A DNA stretch of 64,000 nt, taken from assembly GCA_947476625.1 (NCBI GenBank), contig CANJRA010000004.1:62001-126000 (forward strand), in the 5' to 3' direction. Position 1 is the first letter of the stretch, and each line of letters begins with the position of its first letter. The stretch comes from Fidelibacterota bacterium (GTDB taxonomy: Bacteria > Pseudomonadota > Alphaproteobacteria > Rhodospirillales > Rhodospirillaceae). Made by a program: the position numbers and the translations under genes. The notes beneath the pieces are model-generated. The model made no database searches and was not told the DNA's origin. It worked only from the letters and a program-made list of their open reading frames with translations. This document shows, one piece after another, positions 34,922 to 44,542 of this stretch.

Positions 34922-37204
34922 GTGACCGAACCTTCGCCCATCGCCCAGCAAATCTGGGACATGAAATACCGCTTCAAAACGCCCGACGGCGCGCCCGGTG
35001 ATGGTGCGGTGGCCGATACATGGACGCGCGTTGCGAAAGCGTTGGCTGCACCCGAACGCGACCCCGCGCTGTGGACGCCGCGTTTTGAACACGCGCTCGT
35101 CGATTTCCGTTTTCTTCCTGCCGGCCGCATTCTCGCTGGTGCCGGTACCGGCCGCACCGTGACGCTGCACAACTGTTTCGTCATGGGCACGATCGGTGAT
35201 GACATGGGTTCGATTTTCGCGCATCTGCGCGAAGCCGCACTGACCATGCAACAGGGCGGCGGGATCGGCTATGACTTCTCGACCTTGCGCCCAAAGGGCG
35301 CGCCGGTGAAAGGTGTCGGCGCCGACGCGTCGGGCCCGCTGTCATTCATGGAAGTCTGGGATTCCATGTGCCGCACGATCATGAGCGCGGGTTCGCGCCG
35401 CGGCGCCATGATGGCGACCTTGCGTTGCGACCATCCCGATATCGAGGATTTCATTGCCGCCAAACAGACACCAGGCCGGCTAACCAACTTCAATGTGTCG
35501 GTTCTCGCGACCGATGCTTTCATGGCGGCGTTCAAGGCCGATCAGGACTGGCCGCTTCAGTTCGGCGGCAAAGTTTATAAAACTGTTCGTGCCCGCGCGC
35601 TGTGGGACAAGATGATGCGCGCGACATACGACTATGCCGAGCCCGGCGTAATCTTTATCGACCGCATCAACGCGCGTAACAATTTGTACTATTGCGAAAA
35701 TATCGCCGCGACCAATCCGTGCGGTGAACAGCCGCTGCCGCCCTACGGCACATGCTTGCTGGGCTCGATCAATTTTGCGCGTTTAATCAAGGCGCCCTTC
35801 TCGCCGCAGGCGCAGCTTGATGAAACAGAACTCGCCGCGTTGATTTCGACTGCTGTACGCATGATGGACAACGTCATCGAAGCCTCGAAATATCCGGTCG
35901 AGGAACAACGCCGCGAAGCCGAGCAGAAACGCCGCATCGGGCTTGGCGTTACGGGCTTAGCTGATGCGCTGATCATGTGTGGATTGCGTTACGGCAGTCC
36001 CGAAGCTGTCGCCCAGACGCGCCGCTGGATGGCCGCCTTCCGCGATGCCGCCTATGGCGCATCGGTCGACTTAGCCGCTGAAAAAGGCCCATTCCCGCTG
36101 TTTGACCGCGACAAATATCTCGCCGGTGAGACTATTCGTGCCTTGCCCGAGACCTTGCATAAACGCATTGCCGCGCACGGCATCCGCAATGCACTGATTA
36201 CGTCCATCGCACCTACCGGTACGATCTCGCTGTTCGCCGATAATATCTCTTCAGGCCTGGAGCCGGTTTTCAGCTTTGCCTACACGCGTCACGTGACAAT
36301 GCGCGACGGCAGCAAACGCGCGGAAGAGGTTTCCGATTATGCCTATCGCATGTTCCGCGACATAAAAGGCGATGCGCCCCTGCCGGATTACTTCGTCGAC
36401 GCACAAAGCCTCATGCCTGGAGATCACTTGGTAATGCAGGCCGCCGTGCAGGACTATGTCGACAGCTCGATTTCCAAGACCATCAATGTGCCGGAAAGCT
36501 TTCCCTTCGCGGCCTTCAACGACGTTTATATGCAGGCCTACGATATGGGCTGCAAAGGCTGCACAACCTACCGCCCCAGCGCCGTACGCGGTGCTGTGCT
36601 GGAAATCAAAAAGGAAAAACAGGCGCCATTGCCATCGGACGCGGGCGAAGAACCGCTGGCGCGTCCCGAGACCTTGCCCGGCTTGACCTACAAACTGCGC
36701 TGGCCGGAAAGCGATCACGCGATTTACATCACCGTTAACGACGTGATCGTCGAAGAGAGTCATGGGCGCACACACCGACGGCCGTTCGAGGTTTTCATCA
36801 ATTCGAAGAACATGGAGCACTACGCCTGGACAGTGGCGCTGACGCGCATGATCTCGGCGGTGTTCCGGCGCGGCGGCGATGTCAGCTTTGTTGTCGAGGA
36901 ACTGAAAGCCGTGTTCGATCCGCGCGGCGGCCAATGGATGAACGGACGTTATGTACCGTCGTTGCTGGCGGCCATCGGCGACATCATCGAGCAACACATG
37001 ATCGAAATCGGTTTCATGCCGCGCGTTGCTGATACGCGTATGAAAAATGATGACGGAAAAGTTGTCGTTCTGAAGGACGCCGCGCAAAAGGACAGCGCGC
37101 GCGACAAGCGCTTCCGCGCGTGTCCAAAATGCGGCACCCATAGCCTGTTACGTCAGGAAGGGTGCGACAGCTGCACGAGTTGCGGTTATTCGAAGTGCAG
37201 CTGA
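34922..37204 (+). CDS. nrdJ: Adenosylcobalamin-dependent (class II) ribonucleotide reductase
   Basis: A 760-aa class II reductase starting with GTG. Active-site elements are LHNCFVMG, the finger-loop region NPCGEQPLPPYGTCLLGSIN, IGLGVTGLADALI and GCKGCTTYRPS; the C-terminal zinc ribbon CPKCGTHSLLRQEGCDSCTS plus CGYSKC matches the family and carries the redox cysteines. This compact form lacks the long insertion of ~1,200-aa NrdJ proteins. It makes deoxyribonucleotides without oxygen and depends on AdoCbl, consistent with the PduO adenosyltransferase at 17.6 kb. Confidence 0.95.
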   Translation: MTEPSPIAQQIWDMKYRFKTPDGAPGDGAVADTWTRVAKALAAPERDPALWTPRFEHALVDFRFLPAGRILAGAGTGRTVTLHNCFVMGTIGDDMGSIFAHLREAALTMQQGGGIGYDFSTLRPKGAPVKGVGADASGPLSFMEVWDSMCRTIMSAGSRRGAMMATLRCDHPDIEDFIAAKQTPGRLTNFNVSVLATDAFMAAFKADQDWPLQFGGKVYKTVRARALWDKMMRATYDYAEPGVIFIDRINARNNLYYCENIAATNPCGEQPLPPYGTCLLGSINFARLIKAPFSPQAQLDETELAALISTAVRMMDNVIEASKYPVEEQRREAEQKRRIGLGVTGLADALIMCGLRYGSPEAVAQTRRWMAAFRDAAYGASVDLAAEKGPFPLFDRDKYLAGETIRALPETLHKRIAAHGIRNALITSIAPTGTISLFADNISSGLEPVFSFAYTRHVTMRDGSKRAEEVSDYAYRMFRDIKGDAPLPDYFVDAQSLMPGDHLVMQAAVQDYVDSSISKTINVPESFPFAAFNDVYMQAYDMGCKGCTTYRPSAVRGAVLEIKKEKQAPLPSDAGEEPLARPETLPGLTYKLRWPESDHAIYITVNDVIVEESHGRTHRRPFEVFINSKNMEHYAWTVALTRMISAVFRRGGDVSFVVEELKAVFDPRGGQWMNGRYVPSLLAAIGDIIEQHMIEIGFMPRVADTRMKNDDGKVVVLKDAAQKDSARDKRFRACPKCGTHSLLRQEGCDSCTSCGYSKCS

Positions 37205-37405
37205 GATATTTATAGTTGCCGGCGGTAGGTGCGAGTCCGCCCAATCTCGACAAAGAGTAACGGTGGCAGGATCACGCCCTAGCCTGGAGTGTCATAAATC
37301 CTTCATATATATAGTCAAATTTTGTTGCCAGAATATGGCTGCGCCGCTGGCTGATATTTGCTAGAGTCGCCTACGCAGGGTTAATCGTCCAACGCATGCG
37401 GCGCC

Positions 37406-38428
37406 ATGACTCGTTCCCTTTCCACAACCGTGAAAGCTGATTTAGGTCGTCCGCTGGTAAAAACCGGCAACGCCGGTACGCGTTTGCGAACAAATCCGCC
37501 GCGCGCGGGCGCGCAAACCAAAAGCGTGCGGATCAGCGTGCCGGTCAAATCCGCCCGGATCATTCTAAAACCGAATTCGACCGTAGATGATGCCATCGCC
37601 GTCGTTGTCGCCGCTTGCCGCGATCATTGGCAGGCCAATCTGTCGTCTGCTATTGCGGGTCATCCCGAAGGCACGCATCAAGTTCGCGTCGCTTTACGGC
37701 GCATGCGCTCGGCGCTATCGGCTTTCAAAAAGCATATCCCCGCCGTGCAACGCGAAGCGTTGAATGTGGAGGCCAAATGGCTTTTGACGCAACTGGGGCC
37801 CGCCCGCGACCTCGATGTGTTTATCGACAGCCTCGCCGCACCGATCGCCGAACGCGCATCGGAAAATGCCGATGTCGCGCAAGTGAAGCGCGCCGCACGC
37901 GCGGCGCAATCCGGCGCTCATGACGCGGCCGGCAAGGCGTTGCAAAGTCCGCGCACCCGCCGCTTCGCGGCACGCATTGATGCTTGGGTCTCCGGACGCG
38001 GCTGGCGCGCGGCGCAGCCCGGCCATCCGGCGAAAGACTGCCGCACGATCTCCGCTGCCGATTTCGCGCAGTGCTTTCTAAACCGGCGTCTGCGCAACAT
38101 CCGCTCCGACTATAGCGACATCGAGCAGCTGACGGTCAACGCGCGCCACGATCTGCGCATCGCGGTCAAGAAAACCCGCTATGGGCTGGAATTCTTTCAT
38201 GCGCTGCTGCCGGCCAAGCGCGCGGCTCGCCTCAATGAACTCCTGAAGCATCTCCAGGACAGCTTGGGTCACCTGAACGACATCGAAGTGGCCGAGCGCA
38301 CAATCGGCACACTGGTCAATGGCGCCGCATCCGGCCGCCAGCGATGCCGAGCCGGAAACCGCCAATTTCTGGCGCAAATTGAAGAAAGTCCGCGCCTTTT
38401 AAAGGCGGACCGCTTTCAATACGAATGA
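37406..38428 (+). CDS. CHAD domain protein, C-terminus probably frameshifted
   Basis: A 340-aa protein whose residues ~65-315 form a CHAD domain: HQVRVALRRMRSALSAF, AKWLLTQLGPARDLDVF, HDLRIAVKKTRYGLEFF and LLKHLQDSLGHLNDIEVA, with conserved His and basic residues thought to bind polyphosphate. The first 55 residues are basic and non-conserved; there is no CYTH domain. After NGAAS the frame loses resemblance, whereas the +1 frame reads SDAEPETANFWRKLKKVRAF and stops at 38402, like a normal CHAD end. A 1-bp indel near 38320-38340 is therefore likely. Confidence 0.85.
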   Translation: MTRSLSTTVKADLGRPLVKTGNAGTRLRTNPPRAGAQTKSVRISVPVKSARIILKPNSTVDDAIAVVVAACRDHWQANLSSAIAGHPEGTHQVRVALRRMRSALSAFKKHIPAVQREALNVEAKWLLTQLGPARDLDVFIDSLAAPIAERASENADVAQVKRAARAAQSGAHDAAGKALQSPRTRRFAARIDAWVSGRGWRAAQPGHPAKDCRTISAADFAQCFLNRRLRNIRSDYSDIEQLTVNARHDLRIAVKKTRYGLEFFHALLPAKRAARLNELLKHLQDSLGHLNDIEVAERTIGTLVNGAASGRQRCRAGNRQFLAQIEESPRLLKADRFQYE

Positions 38429-38475
38429 CATCGACAGGCTTGGGCTGACGAGGGCGTTCGACTATAAATCTGCCC

Positions 38476-40669
38476 ATGTCGTCAGATACGATTCTCGCCC
38501 AATTGCAGCAAGCCGTGGCGCTCCACCAACAGGGACGCCTCGGAGACGCACAAAATCTATATCGCCAGATTCTGGGGGTTCAGCCCGCACATTTTGATGC
38601 TCTGCACTATCTGGGCATACTAACTTTCCAAGCTGGGAATCCCACCGAAGCCGCTGCGCTCATCGGCCGCGCTAACGAAGTAAACCCGGGCGACGCTCAA
38701 GCCCGCTTTCATCATGGCGTGGTACTGAACGCATTGAATCAATACGACGCAGCCGTCGCGGAATATGACCACGCTATTCGCCTCGCCCCTACGTATGACG
38801 AAGCCTACGTCAATCGCGGCAACGCGCTAGATGCCCGCAAGCTTTTTGAAGAAGCGATCGACAGCTACACGCAAGCGTTACGATTTCTGCCAAGCCACGC
38901 GGAAACCTACAACAACCGCGGCAATACTCAAAAAATGCTTGGGCGGATCGATGATGCTGCTGCCGATTTTGACAAGGCGATTAGTCTCAAACCAAACTAT
39001 GCGGATGCATACGTCGGACGCGCGGACATTGCCTGGCGCAAAGGCGAGATCGAAGTCGCCATCGCACACTTCGACAAAGCGATCCAATACAGCCCGAAGA
39101 ACGCACGCCTCCACATTGACAGGGGTAACGCGCTGGGCGATTTAAAACGCCTGGAATCAGCACTCGCTAGTTACGATACGGCCATTCAGATCAATCCGAA
39201 CTTAGCCGAGGCACACAATAATCGCGGCAAAATTCTCAATGACATGAGACGCCGAGGCGCTGTTAGGCTATCTCAAAGCGGCCCAGATTCAGCCGAATCT
39301 GCCTTTTGTCTACGGCACGCAGCTGCATACGCAGATGATGATTGCAGATTGGCGAGACTTCGATGCCCGCTATGACGCGCTACTGGTTAGACTACGGCGC
39401 GGCGAGCGCGCCGCCTCGCCGTTTTCGTTCCTGACGCTATCTGACTCGCCGGCGGACCAACATACGGCGGCCAAGACATGGGCCGACTTCATCCGCATTA
39501 AGCCGACATTGCCAAACATAACTCCGTCGCGTGGCGAGCCGAAAATCAAGATTGGTTATTACTCGGCTGACTTTCACAATCACGCCATGATGGTGCTCAT
39601 GGCGGGATTATTCGAACAACATGACAAAAACCGTTTTGAACTATTCGGATTCTGGCATGGTCGCGATCTCATCAATGACACGCACCGGCGGGTAGCGATG
39701 GCATTCGACCGGTTCATAGACGTACGCAAAGAAACTGATACGGGTATCGCGGCATTGTCGCGCTCTTTGCAGATCGATATCGCCGTCGATCTTTCGGGTT
39801 TTACGCAGCTAAACCGCCCCAATATTTTCGCGCAACGGGCCGCACCTCTGCAAGTCAACTATCTAGGGTATCCGGGAACAATGGGCGCGGCGTACATGGA
39901 CTATATGATCGCGGATCATATCCTCATTCGAGAAAACGCCCGAGAGCACTACGCGGAAAACATCGTCTATATGCCGTACAGCTATCAGGTCAACGATCGT
40001 GCCCGGAGGATCGCAGAGAACAAATTTAATCGCGCGGACCTTGGGCTTCCGGAGCAGGCCTTCGTTTTTTGTTGCCTTAACAACAACTATAAAATTCACC
40101 CAGCGATTTTCGACAATTGGATGCGTATCCTCAAACGAACACCCAGCAGCGTATTGTGGCTGCTGGAAGACAATGCCGCGGCGGCGGAGAATCTGCGGCG
40201 TGAGGCGACTCAGCGCGGCATCGACGATAAGCGACTGGTTTTTTGCGGCCGCATTTCACCGACGGCGCACCTCGCGCGCCATCGTGCGGCGGACCTATTC
40301 CTCGACACCCTGCCCTATAACGCACACACGACCGCGAGTGACGCACTTTGGGCCGGGCTCCCGGTGCTGACACGGATCGGCGAATCCATGGCTGGGCGCG
40401 TAGCGGCGAGTCTGCTAAATGCAATTCAAATGCCGGAACTCAACACAACCACGGCCGAAGAATACGAAAATCTCGCCGTGGCTCTGGCCACCGATGCCGA
40501 CCGCATGCGCCGGATTAGGGATAAACTTGAGCGAAACCGGCTCACGACGCCACTCTTCGATACGACTTAATTCGCACGCCACATCGAGCGCGCATATGCG
40601 CTTATGATAGAGCGTCACAGTGCCGGCCTGCCGCCGACAGATATAAACGTTCCGCTTGAGTGCCCATGA
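38476..40669 (+). pseudogene. TPR + GT41 (OGT/SPINDLY-like) glycosyltransferase, frameshifted and prematurely stopped
   Basis: Residues 1-260 carry about seven TPRs (AEYDHAIRLAPTYDEAYVNRG type). At 39247-39251 the frame shifts +1; the new frame continues ALLGYLKAAQIQPNLPF into a GT41 domain (KIKIGYYSADFHNHAMMVL, VNYLGYPGTMGAAY, LPVLTRIGESMAGRVAASLL). A TAA at 40568-40570 then interrupts FDTT; reading on gives FARHIERAYALMIERHSAG, matching the paralogue's FTRHLEAAYTRMVERLRAG, to a stop whose TGA overlaps the next ATG. Two independent lesions in a gene with an intact copy next door indicate redundancy and loss, or sequencing error. Confidence 0.88.
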
Positions 40670-42846
40670 CGAAAGCCACACTTCGAGATGCCGTAACACT
40701 GCATCAGAAAGGACAGTTGGCCGAAGCCGTCGCTGTCTATCAAGACATACTGCGCCGGGAGCCCGATCACTCCGACGCTTTACATCTCCTCGGCATAGCG
40801 TCCTTACAAACGGGCGGTGCCGAAAAGGCGGCGGCGTTTCTGGAGAAGGCCATCGGGGTCAATCCCGGCCGCGCCGAAACGCACTTTTATCTCGGCGTGG
40901 CGCTGAACAGACTTCAGAAATCCGATGCCGCCATCGCCAGCTACGACCAGGCGCTGCGCTTAAACCCCGACTATGCTGAAGCCTATAACAGCCGCGCCAA
41001 CATAGTCAGCGCTGCGGAACGGCCGCGAGAGGCGCTCGATGACTACGGCAAAGCTATTGGCCTCAATCCTACATACATCGATGCCTACTATAACCGCGGC
41101 ATTGTCCTCCGTTATCTCAAAGAGCGTGAGCGTGCACTTGCAGATTTTGAGCAGATCGCCCGGCTGAAAGTGGATTTCGCGGAAGCTCACTATCATCGCG
41201 GCGCAATCTTCATGGAATTAAGTAATTTCAAGGCGGCATCTGCGGCCTTTGAACTCGCCATTACGTGCCGCCCGGATTACGCCGAGGCTTACGCCGATCG
41301 TGGAAATGCCTTGGGATTTCTTGCGCGCTACGATGCTGCTATTGCCAGCTATGACAAGGCTATCGCGATAAAACCGAACCTCGCGCCAGCGCACAGCAAC
41401 CGCGCGCGCATCCTGGCGGACATAAATCAATATCCCGCGGCCGTTGCGAGTTATGACAAGGCCCTACACCTTCAACCCGATATGGCTTTTGCGCGCGGCG
41501 CGCGCCTTCATGCAAAACTGTTCATGTGCGACTGGTCAAATCTGGCCGATGAGATAAAGGATTTGGAAGATCACGTGGCGCGCGGTGAAATGGCGGCGTC
41601 GCCGTTCTCATTTCTGCTCGTCAACGATTCCCCGGCATTACAGCGCACATGCGCTGCCACGGCCACGCAGACCTTACATCCGGCCAATGACGAACTGGGA
41701 TCGCTCGCGCCGCATCCGCGCGGCGCAAAAATCCGTATTGGATACTATTCCGCCGACTATCATAACCACGCCGTCATGGCGCTCATGACGGGCGTATTCG
41801 AGCGCCACGACAAAACCGCGTTCGAACTGACCGCTTTTAGTTACGATTCTTCCGCACCCGACGATATGCGTGCACGCGTCGCCGCGGCCTTCGATTCATT
41901 CATTGATGTACGCAACAATTCGGACAGAGAGGTCACGGCGTTATCGCGCGAATTGCAGATCGATATCGCGATAGATCTCAGCGGCTACACGCGCGACAAC
42001 AGAACCGGCATATTCGCGCGGCGCGCGGCGCCGATTCAGGTCAATTATTTGGGTTATCCCGGCACGGTGGGCGCGGATTATATCGACTACCTGATCGCCG
42101 ATGCGCGCATTATTCCGGAAACCGCGCGCGCTCACTACGCCGAGAAAATCGCGACGTTGCCCTTTTGTTATCAACCCAACGACAACACACGCGACGCGGG
42201 TCACCGCATACTGGCACGTGCGGAGCTTGGACTACCAGAATCCGGTTTTGTATTTTGCTGCTTCAACAATAATTTTAAAATCCTGCCGGCGGTTTTCGCT
42301 GGATGGATGCGGATCTTGCAGCAAGTGCCGGACAGCGTGCTGTGGCTGCTCGAGCATAGCCCGCTGTCCGCCGCCAATCTGCGCCGCGAAGCCGCGCGTC
42401 GCGGGATCGATGAAAAACGCTTGATCTTCGCGGCGCGCGTCCCCACGGCGGAACACCTCGCGCGCCATCACGCGGCCGACCTGTTTCTCGATACATTTCC
42501 TTATACCGCTCACACCACGGCCAGCGACGCATTGTGGATGGGATTGCCCGTCCTTACACGGATCGGTGAATCATTTCCTGCACGGGTCGCGGCCAGCTTG
42601 CTCACGGCGATGGATGTGGCGGAACTCATCACGACAACAACGGATACTTATGAGAACCTGGCCGTCGCACTCGCAAGCGACCGCGCGCACCTGGAGGCAA
42701 TCCGGCAGAAGATCGTTCGTAGCAGATTGACCGCGCCGCTGTTCGACACAGCGTTATTCACGCGGCATTTGGAAGCGGCTTATACGCGGATGGTCGAGCG
42801 CCTGCGCGCCGGCTTGGCGCCGGATCACTTCGCCGTAGCGCCTTAA
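40666..42846 (+). CDS. TPR + GT41 (OGT/SPINDLY-like) glycosyltransferase
   Basis: A 726-aa intact protein: roughly eight TPRs to residue ~280 (AIASYDQALRLNPDYAEAYNSR, AVASYDKALHLQPDMAF), a linker, then a GT41 domain beginning KIRIGYYSADYHNHAVMAL, with VNYLGYPGTVGADYIDYLIAD, FCCFNNNFKILPAVFAGWMRIL, AHTTASDALWMGLPVLTRIG. GT41 enzymes are soluble and transfer a sugar (GlcNAc in eukaryotic OGT) to Ser/Thr or Asn of proteins; bacterial substrates are mostly unknown. The start I use (ATG) overlaps the remnant stop of the upstream paralogue; a GTG two codons earlier is possible. Confidence 0.93.
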   Translation: MTKATLRDAVTLHQKGQLAEAVAVYQDILRREPDHSDALHLLGIASLQTGGAEKAAAFLEKAIGVNPGRAETHFYLGVALNRLQKSDAAIASYDQALRLNPDYAEAYNSRANIVSAAERPREALDDYGKAIGLNPTYIDAYYNRGIVLRYLKERERALADFEQIARLKVDFAEAHYHRGAIFMELSNFKAASAAFELAITCRPDYAEAYADRGNALGFLARYDAAIASYDKAIAIKPNLAPAHSNRARILADINQYPAAVASYDKALHLQPDMAFARGARLHAKLFMCDWSNLADEIKDLEDHVARGEMAASPFSFLLVNDSPALQRTCAATATQTLHPANDELGSLAPHPRGAKIRIGYYSADYHNHAVMALMTGVFERHDKTAFELTAFSYDSSAPDDMRARVAAAFDSFIDVRNNSDREVTALSRELQIDIAIDLSGYTRDNRTGIFARRAAPIQVNYLGYPGTVGADYIDYLIADARIIPETARAHYAEKIATLPFCYQPNDNTRDAGHRILARAELGLPESGFVFCCFNNNFKILPAVFAGWMRILQQVPDSVLWLLEHSPLSAANLRREAARRGIDEKRLIFAARVPTAEHLARHHAADLFLDTFPYTAHTTASDALWMGLPVLTRIGESFPARVAASLLTAMDVAELITTTTDTYENLAVALASDRAHLEAIRQKIVRSRLTAPLFDTALFTRHLEAAYTRMVERLRAGLAPDHFAVAP

Positions 42847-42858
42847 ACCAAAAGCGCC

Positions 42859-43329
42859 CTAAGCCAAAAGCGCGGAAGGCTCCAGCGGCAGCGCCGTGGT
42901 GTACTTAATCTCTTCCATTACGAACGTCGAACTGACGTCGCTCAAGGACACGCGCTTGATCAACCGCTTATAGAAAGAGTCGTAAGCATCCATGTCCTTC
43001 ACAACCACCCGCAGCAGATAATCGATGTCGCCCGCCATGCGCCATATCGCGGTGATCTCATTCATCTCTTTTACGGCGCGCGCGAACTTCTGCAGCCACA
43101 CATCGTCGTGCTGGTTGGTGCGGATAATGACGAACACCGTCAGGCCCAAATTGAGCTTCTTGCCGTCGAGCAGCGCAACCCGCGCCTTGATCACGCCGGA
43201 CTGCTCCATTTTCTGAATGCGTTTCCAGCACGGCGTCTGCGATAGCCCAACCTTGGTCGCGATTTCGGCAATCGATAACCCGGCATTGGATTGCAGCAGA
43301 GCGAGGATTTTGCGGTCGATAGGATCCAT
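42859..43329 (-). CDS. Lrp/AsnC family transcriptional regulator
   Basis: A 156-aa feast/famine regulator from the ATG at 43329, which has AAGGAG nine bases upstream; the frame extends 11 codons further. N-terminal winged-helix part: MDPIDRKILALLQSNAGLSIAEIATKVGLSQTPCWKR (here split: IDRKILALLQSNAG, SIAEIATKVGLSQTPCW). C-terminal RAM domain: VSLSDVSSTFVMEEIKYTTALPL. Such proteins bind amino acids and regulate their metabolism. The target gene is not evident; it is divergent from cysE. Confidence 0.93.
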   Translation of the reverse strand: MDPIDRKILALLQSNAGLSIAEIATKVGLSQTPCWKRIQKMEQSGVIKARVALLDGKKLNLGLTVFVIIRTNQHDDVWLQKFARAVKEMNEITAIWRMAGDIDYLLRVVVKDMDAYDSFYKRLIKRVSLSDVSSTFVMEEIKYTTALPLEPSALLA

Positions 43330-43643
43330 AAGGAGGCACTCCTTCAAAAGATGAACCGGCATAGGCCAGAGCCGCGCATCAAACCAGGGCTTGCCGCGCC
43401 GAAAACGGCGATTTTCGGCACCGAGTCGGAATGATGTTCCGTATATCCATGCGTCAGGTAGAATAATTCACTCTTTCGAGGCGATCTGTCCAGTCTTTAA
43501 AGATTTTTATTTCCTTTCTTTGCAAGCGCGGTGCTATAGGGCATGGGTCTCGAGATATGCCTACGTGCGCCTATATCCGGACACTTGTGAGAGGGCTGTC
43601 CGGCAACCTTCATAGCCTGCACGATTTTTTTGGGAGCGACGTC
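43330..43643. other. Divergent intergenic region, Lrp-type regulator / cysE
   Basis: A 314-bp gap with no gene that I can support. It contains a palindrome (43398-43419) and an AT-rich stretch (about 43480-43530) likely to hold the cysE promoter. An in-frame upstream extension of cysE starts at 43557, but lacks homology and a ribosome site. Confidence 0.5.
43398..43419. repeat. Perfect 8-bp inverted repeat, candidate operator
   Basis: GCCGAAAA and TTTTCGGC flank CGGCGA. It lies ~70 bp upstream of the Lrp-type gene on one side and ~225 bp before cysE on the other. Without a T-tract on either strand it is more like an operator than a terminator; autoregulation by the Lrp-type protein is a possibility. 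Confidence 0.35.
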
Positions 43644-44375
43644 ATGTCTGACGGCTTGCGTTCGATGCTTGAATCCATCAAAGCCCGCGACCCTGCGGCG
43701 CGCTCGCTGGTGGAAGTGGCGCTACTTTATCCGGGCGTGCGCGTCCTGGTGTTCCATCGTCTAGCTCATGCCTTGTGGACATCCGGCTTTTTGTTTCTCG
43801 GTCGCCTGGTGTCCGAACTCGGACGCTGGCTGTCCGGCATTGAAATTCATCCCGGTGCGGTTATCGGCAAACGCCTGTTCATCGATCACGGGATCGGCGT
43901 GGTGATCGGCGAAACCGCCATCATCGGTAATGACGTGACGCTGTATCACGGCGTCACACTCGGCGGCATCGCCCCGGGCAGCACACCGCAAGGCCGCCGC
44001 CACCCCATCATTGAAGACAACGTCATCATCGGCGCCGGCGCGCAAGTGCTCGGCGGCCTCATTGTCGGTGACGGCGCGCGCGTCGGGGCCAATGCCGTCG
44101 TGGTAAAAGATGTCCCGCCCGGCGTTACCGTCGTCGGTATCCCGGCTCAGGTTGTCGCGGCGCGTGCCGCTAACAAGCCGGACTTCGTTGCCTACGGCTC
44201 ACCATGCGACGATCTTTCCGATCCAACCTCGCGCGCTCTATGCGGATTGTTGAATGAGGTGGATGCCCTGCGTCGCCGGGTCACCGAACTGGAAGCCACG
44301 CACGAGGGCCGCGAGGATGTGGGACGAGCGTTTCAGCCCGGCAAACCCCGCCGCGCCGCGCGCCCAGAAGGCTGA
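43644..44375 (+). CDS. cysE: Serine O-acetyltransferase
   Basis: A 243-aa left-handed beta-helix acetyltransferase from the ATG at 43644. Blocks: HRLAHALWTSG, GIEIHPGAVIGKRLFIDHG with the catalytic His, GETAIIGNDVTLYHGVTLGG, HPIIEDNVIIGAGAQVLGG, and GVTVVGIPAQVV. It makes O-acetylserine for cysteine synthesis. The C-terminal ~60 residues after the helix are charged and non-conserved. This is the short CysE type lacking most of the N-terminal helical domain of the enteric enzyme. Confidence 0.93.
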   Translation: MSDGLRSMLESIKARDPAARSLVEVALLYPGVRVLVFHRLAHALWTSGFLFLGRLVSELGRWLSGIEIHPGAVIGKRLFIDHGIGVVIGETAIIGNDVTLYHGVTLGGIAPGSTPQGRRHPIIEDNVIIGAGAQVLGGLIVGDGARVGANAVVVKDVPPGVTVVGIPAQVVAARAANKPDFVAYGSPCDDLSDPTSRALCGLLNEVDALRRRVTELEATHEGREDVGRAFQPGKPRRAARPEG

Positions 44376-44435
44376 GCCGGAGGGCTGAGCGACAGCTTTT
44401 TCTGCGTTTGGCCCTTTTAAACACGCAAATTAAAC

Positions 44436-44459
44436 CGGCGGCCCTTTGCAAGGCCGCCG
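44436..44459 (+). repeat. Hairpin downstream of cysE
   Basis: CGGCGGCC and GGCCGCCG form a perfect 8-bp stem around an 8-base loop. On the plus strand no T-tract follows; on the minus strand it would be followed by GTTTAATTT. It may limit transcription between cysE and the kef remnant in either direction. Confidence 0.35.
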
Positions 44460-44489
44460 CTCGCGTTCCATATTGACGCCTTGCTCAAC

Positions 44490-44527
44490 GGGGACGGAGG
44501 AGCGGGCACAGCCCCTCGCCTTCCGCC
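44490..44527 (+). other. Imperfect stem-loop leader before the kef remnant
   Basis: A purine-rich arm (GGGACGGAGGAGCGGGC) faces a pyrimidine-rich arm (GCCCCTCGCCTTCCGCC) around the loop ACA, with several bulges. The AGGAGA ribosome site and the ATG at 44543 follow directly. It may be a structured leader; no known riboswitch class is recognised. Confidence 0.3.
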
Positions 44528-44542
44528 AGGAGACCCTCCCTC

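Noticed and set aside
37214-37245. Hairpin GGCGG...CCGCC downstream of nrdJ reminiscent of a tRNA T-arm
   Set aside because: The loop is 11 bases rather than 7 and no acceptor, D or anticodon arms can be drawn around it.
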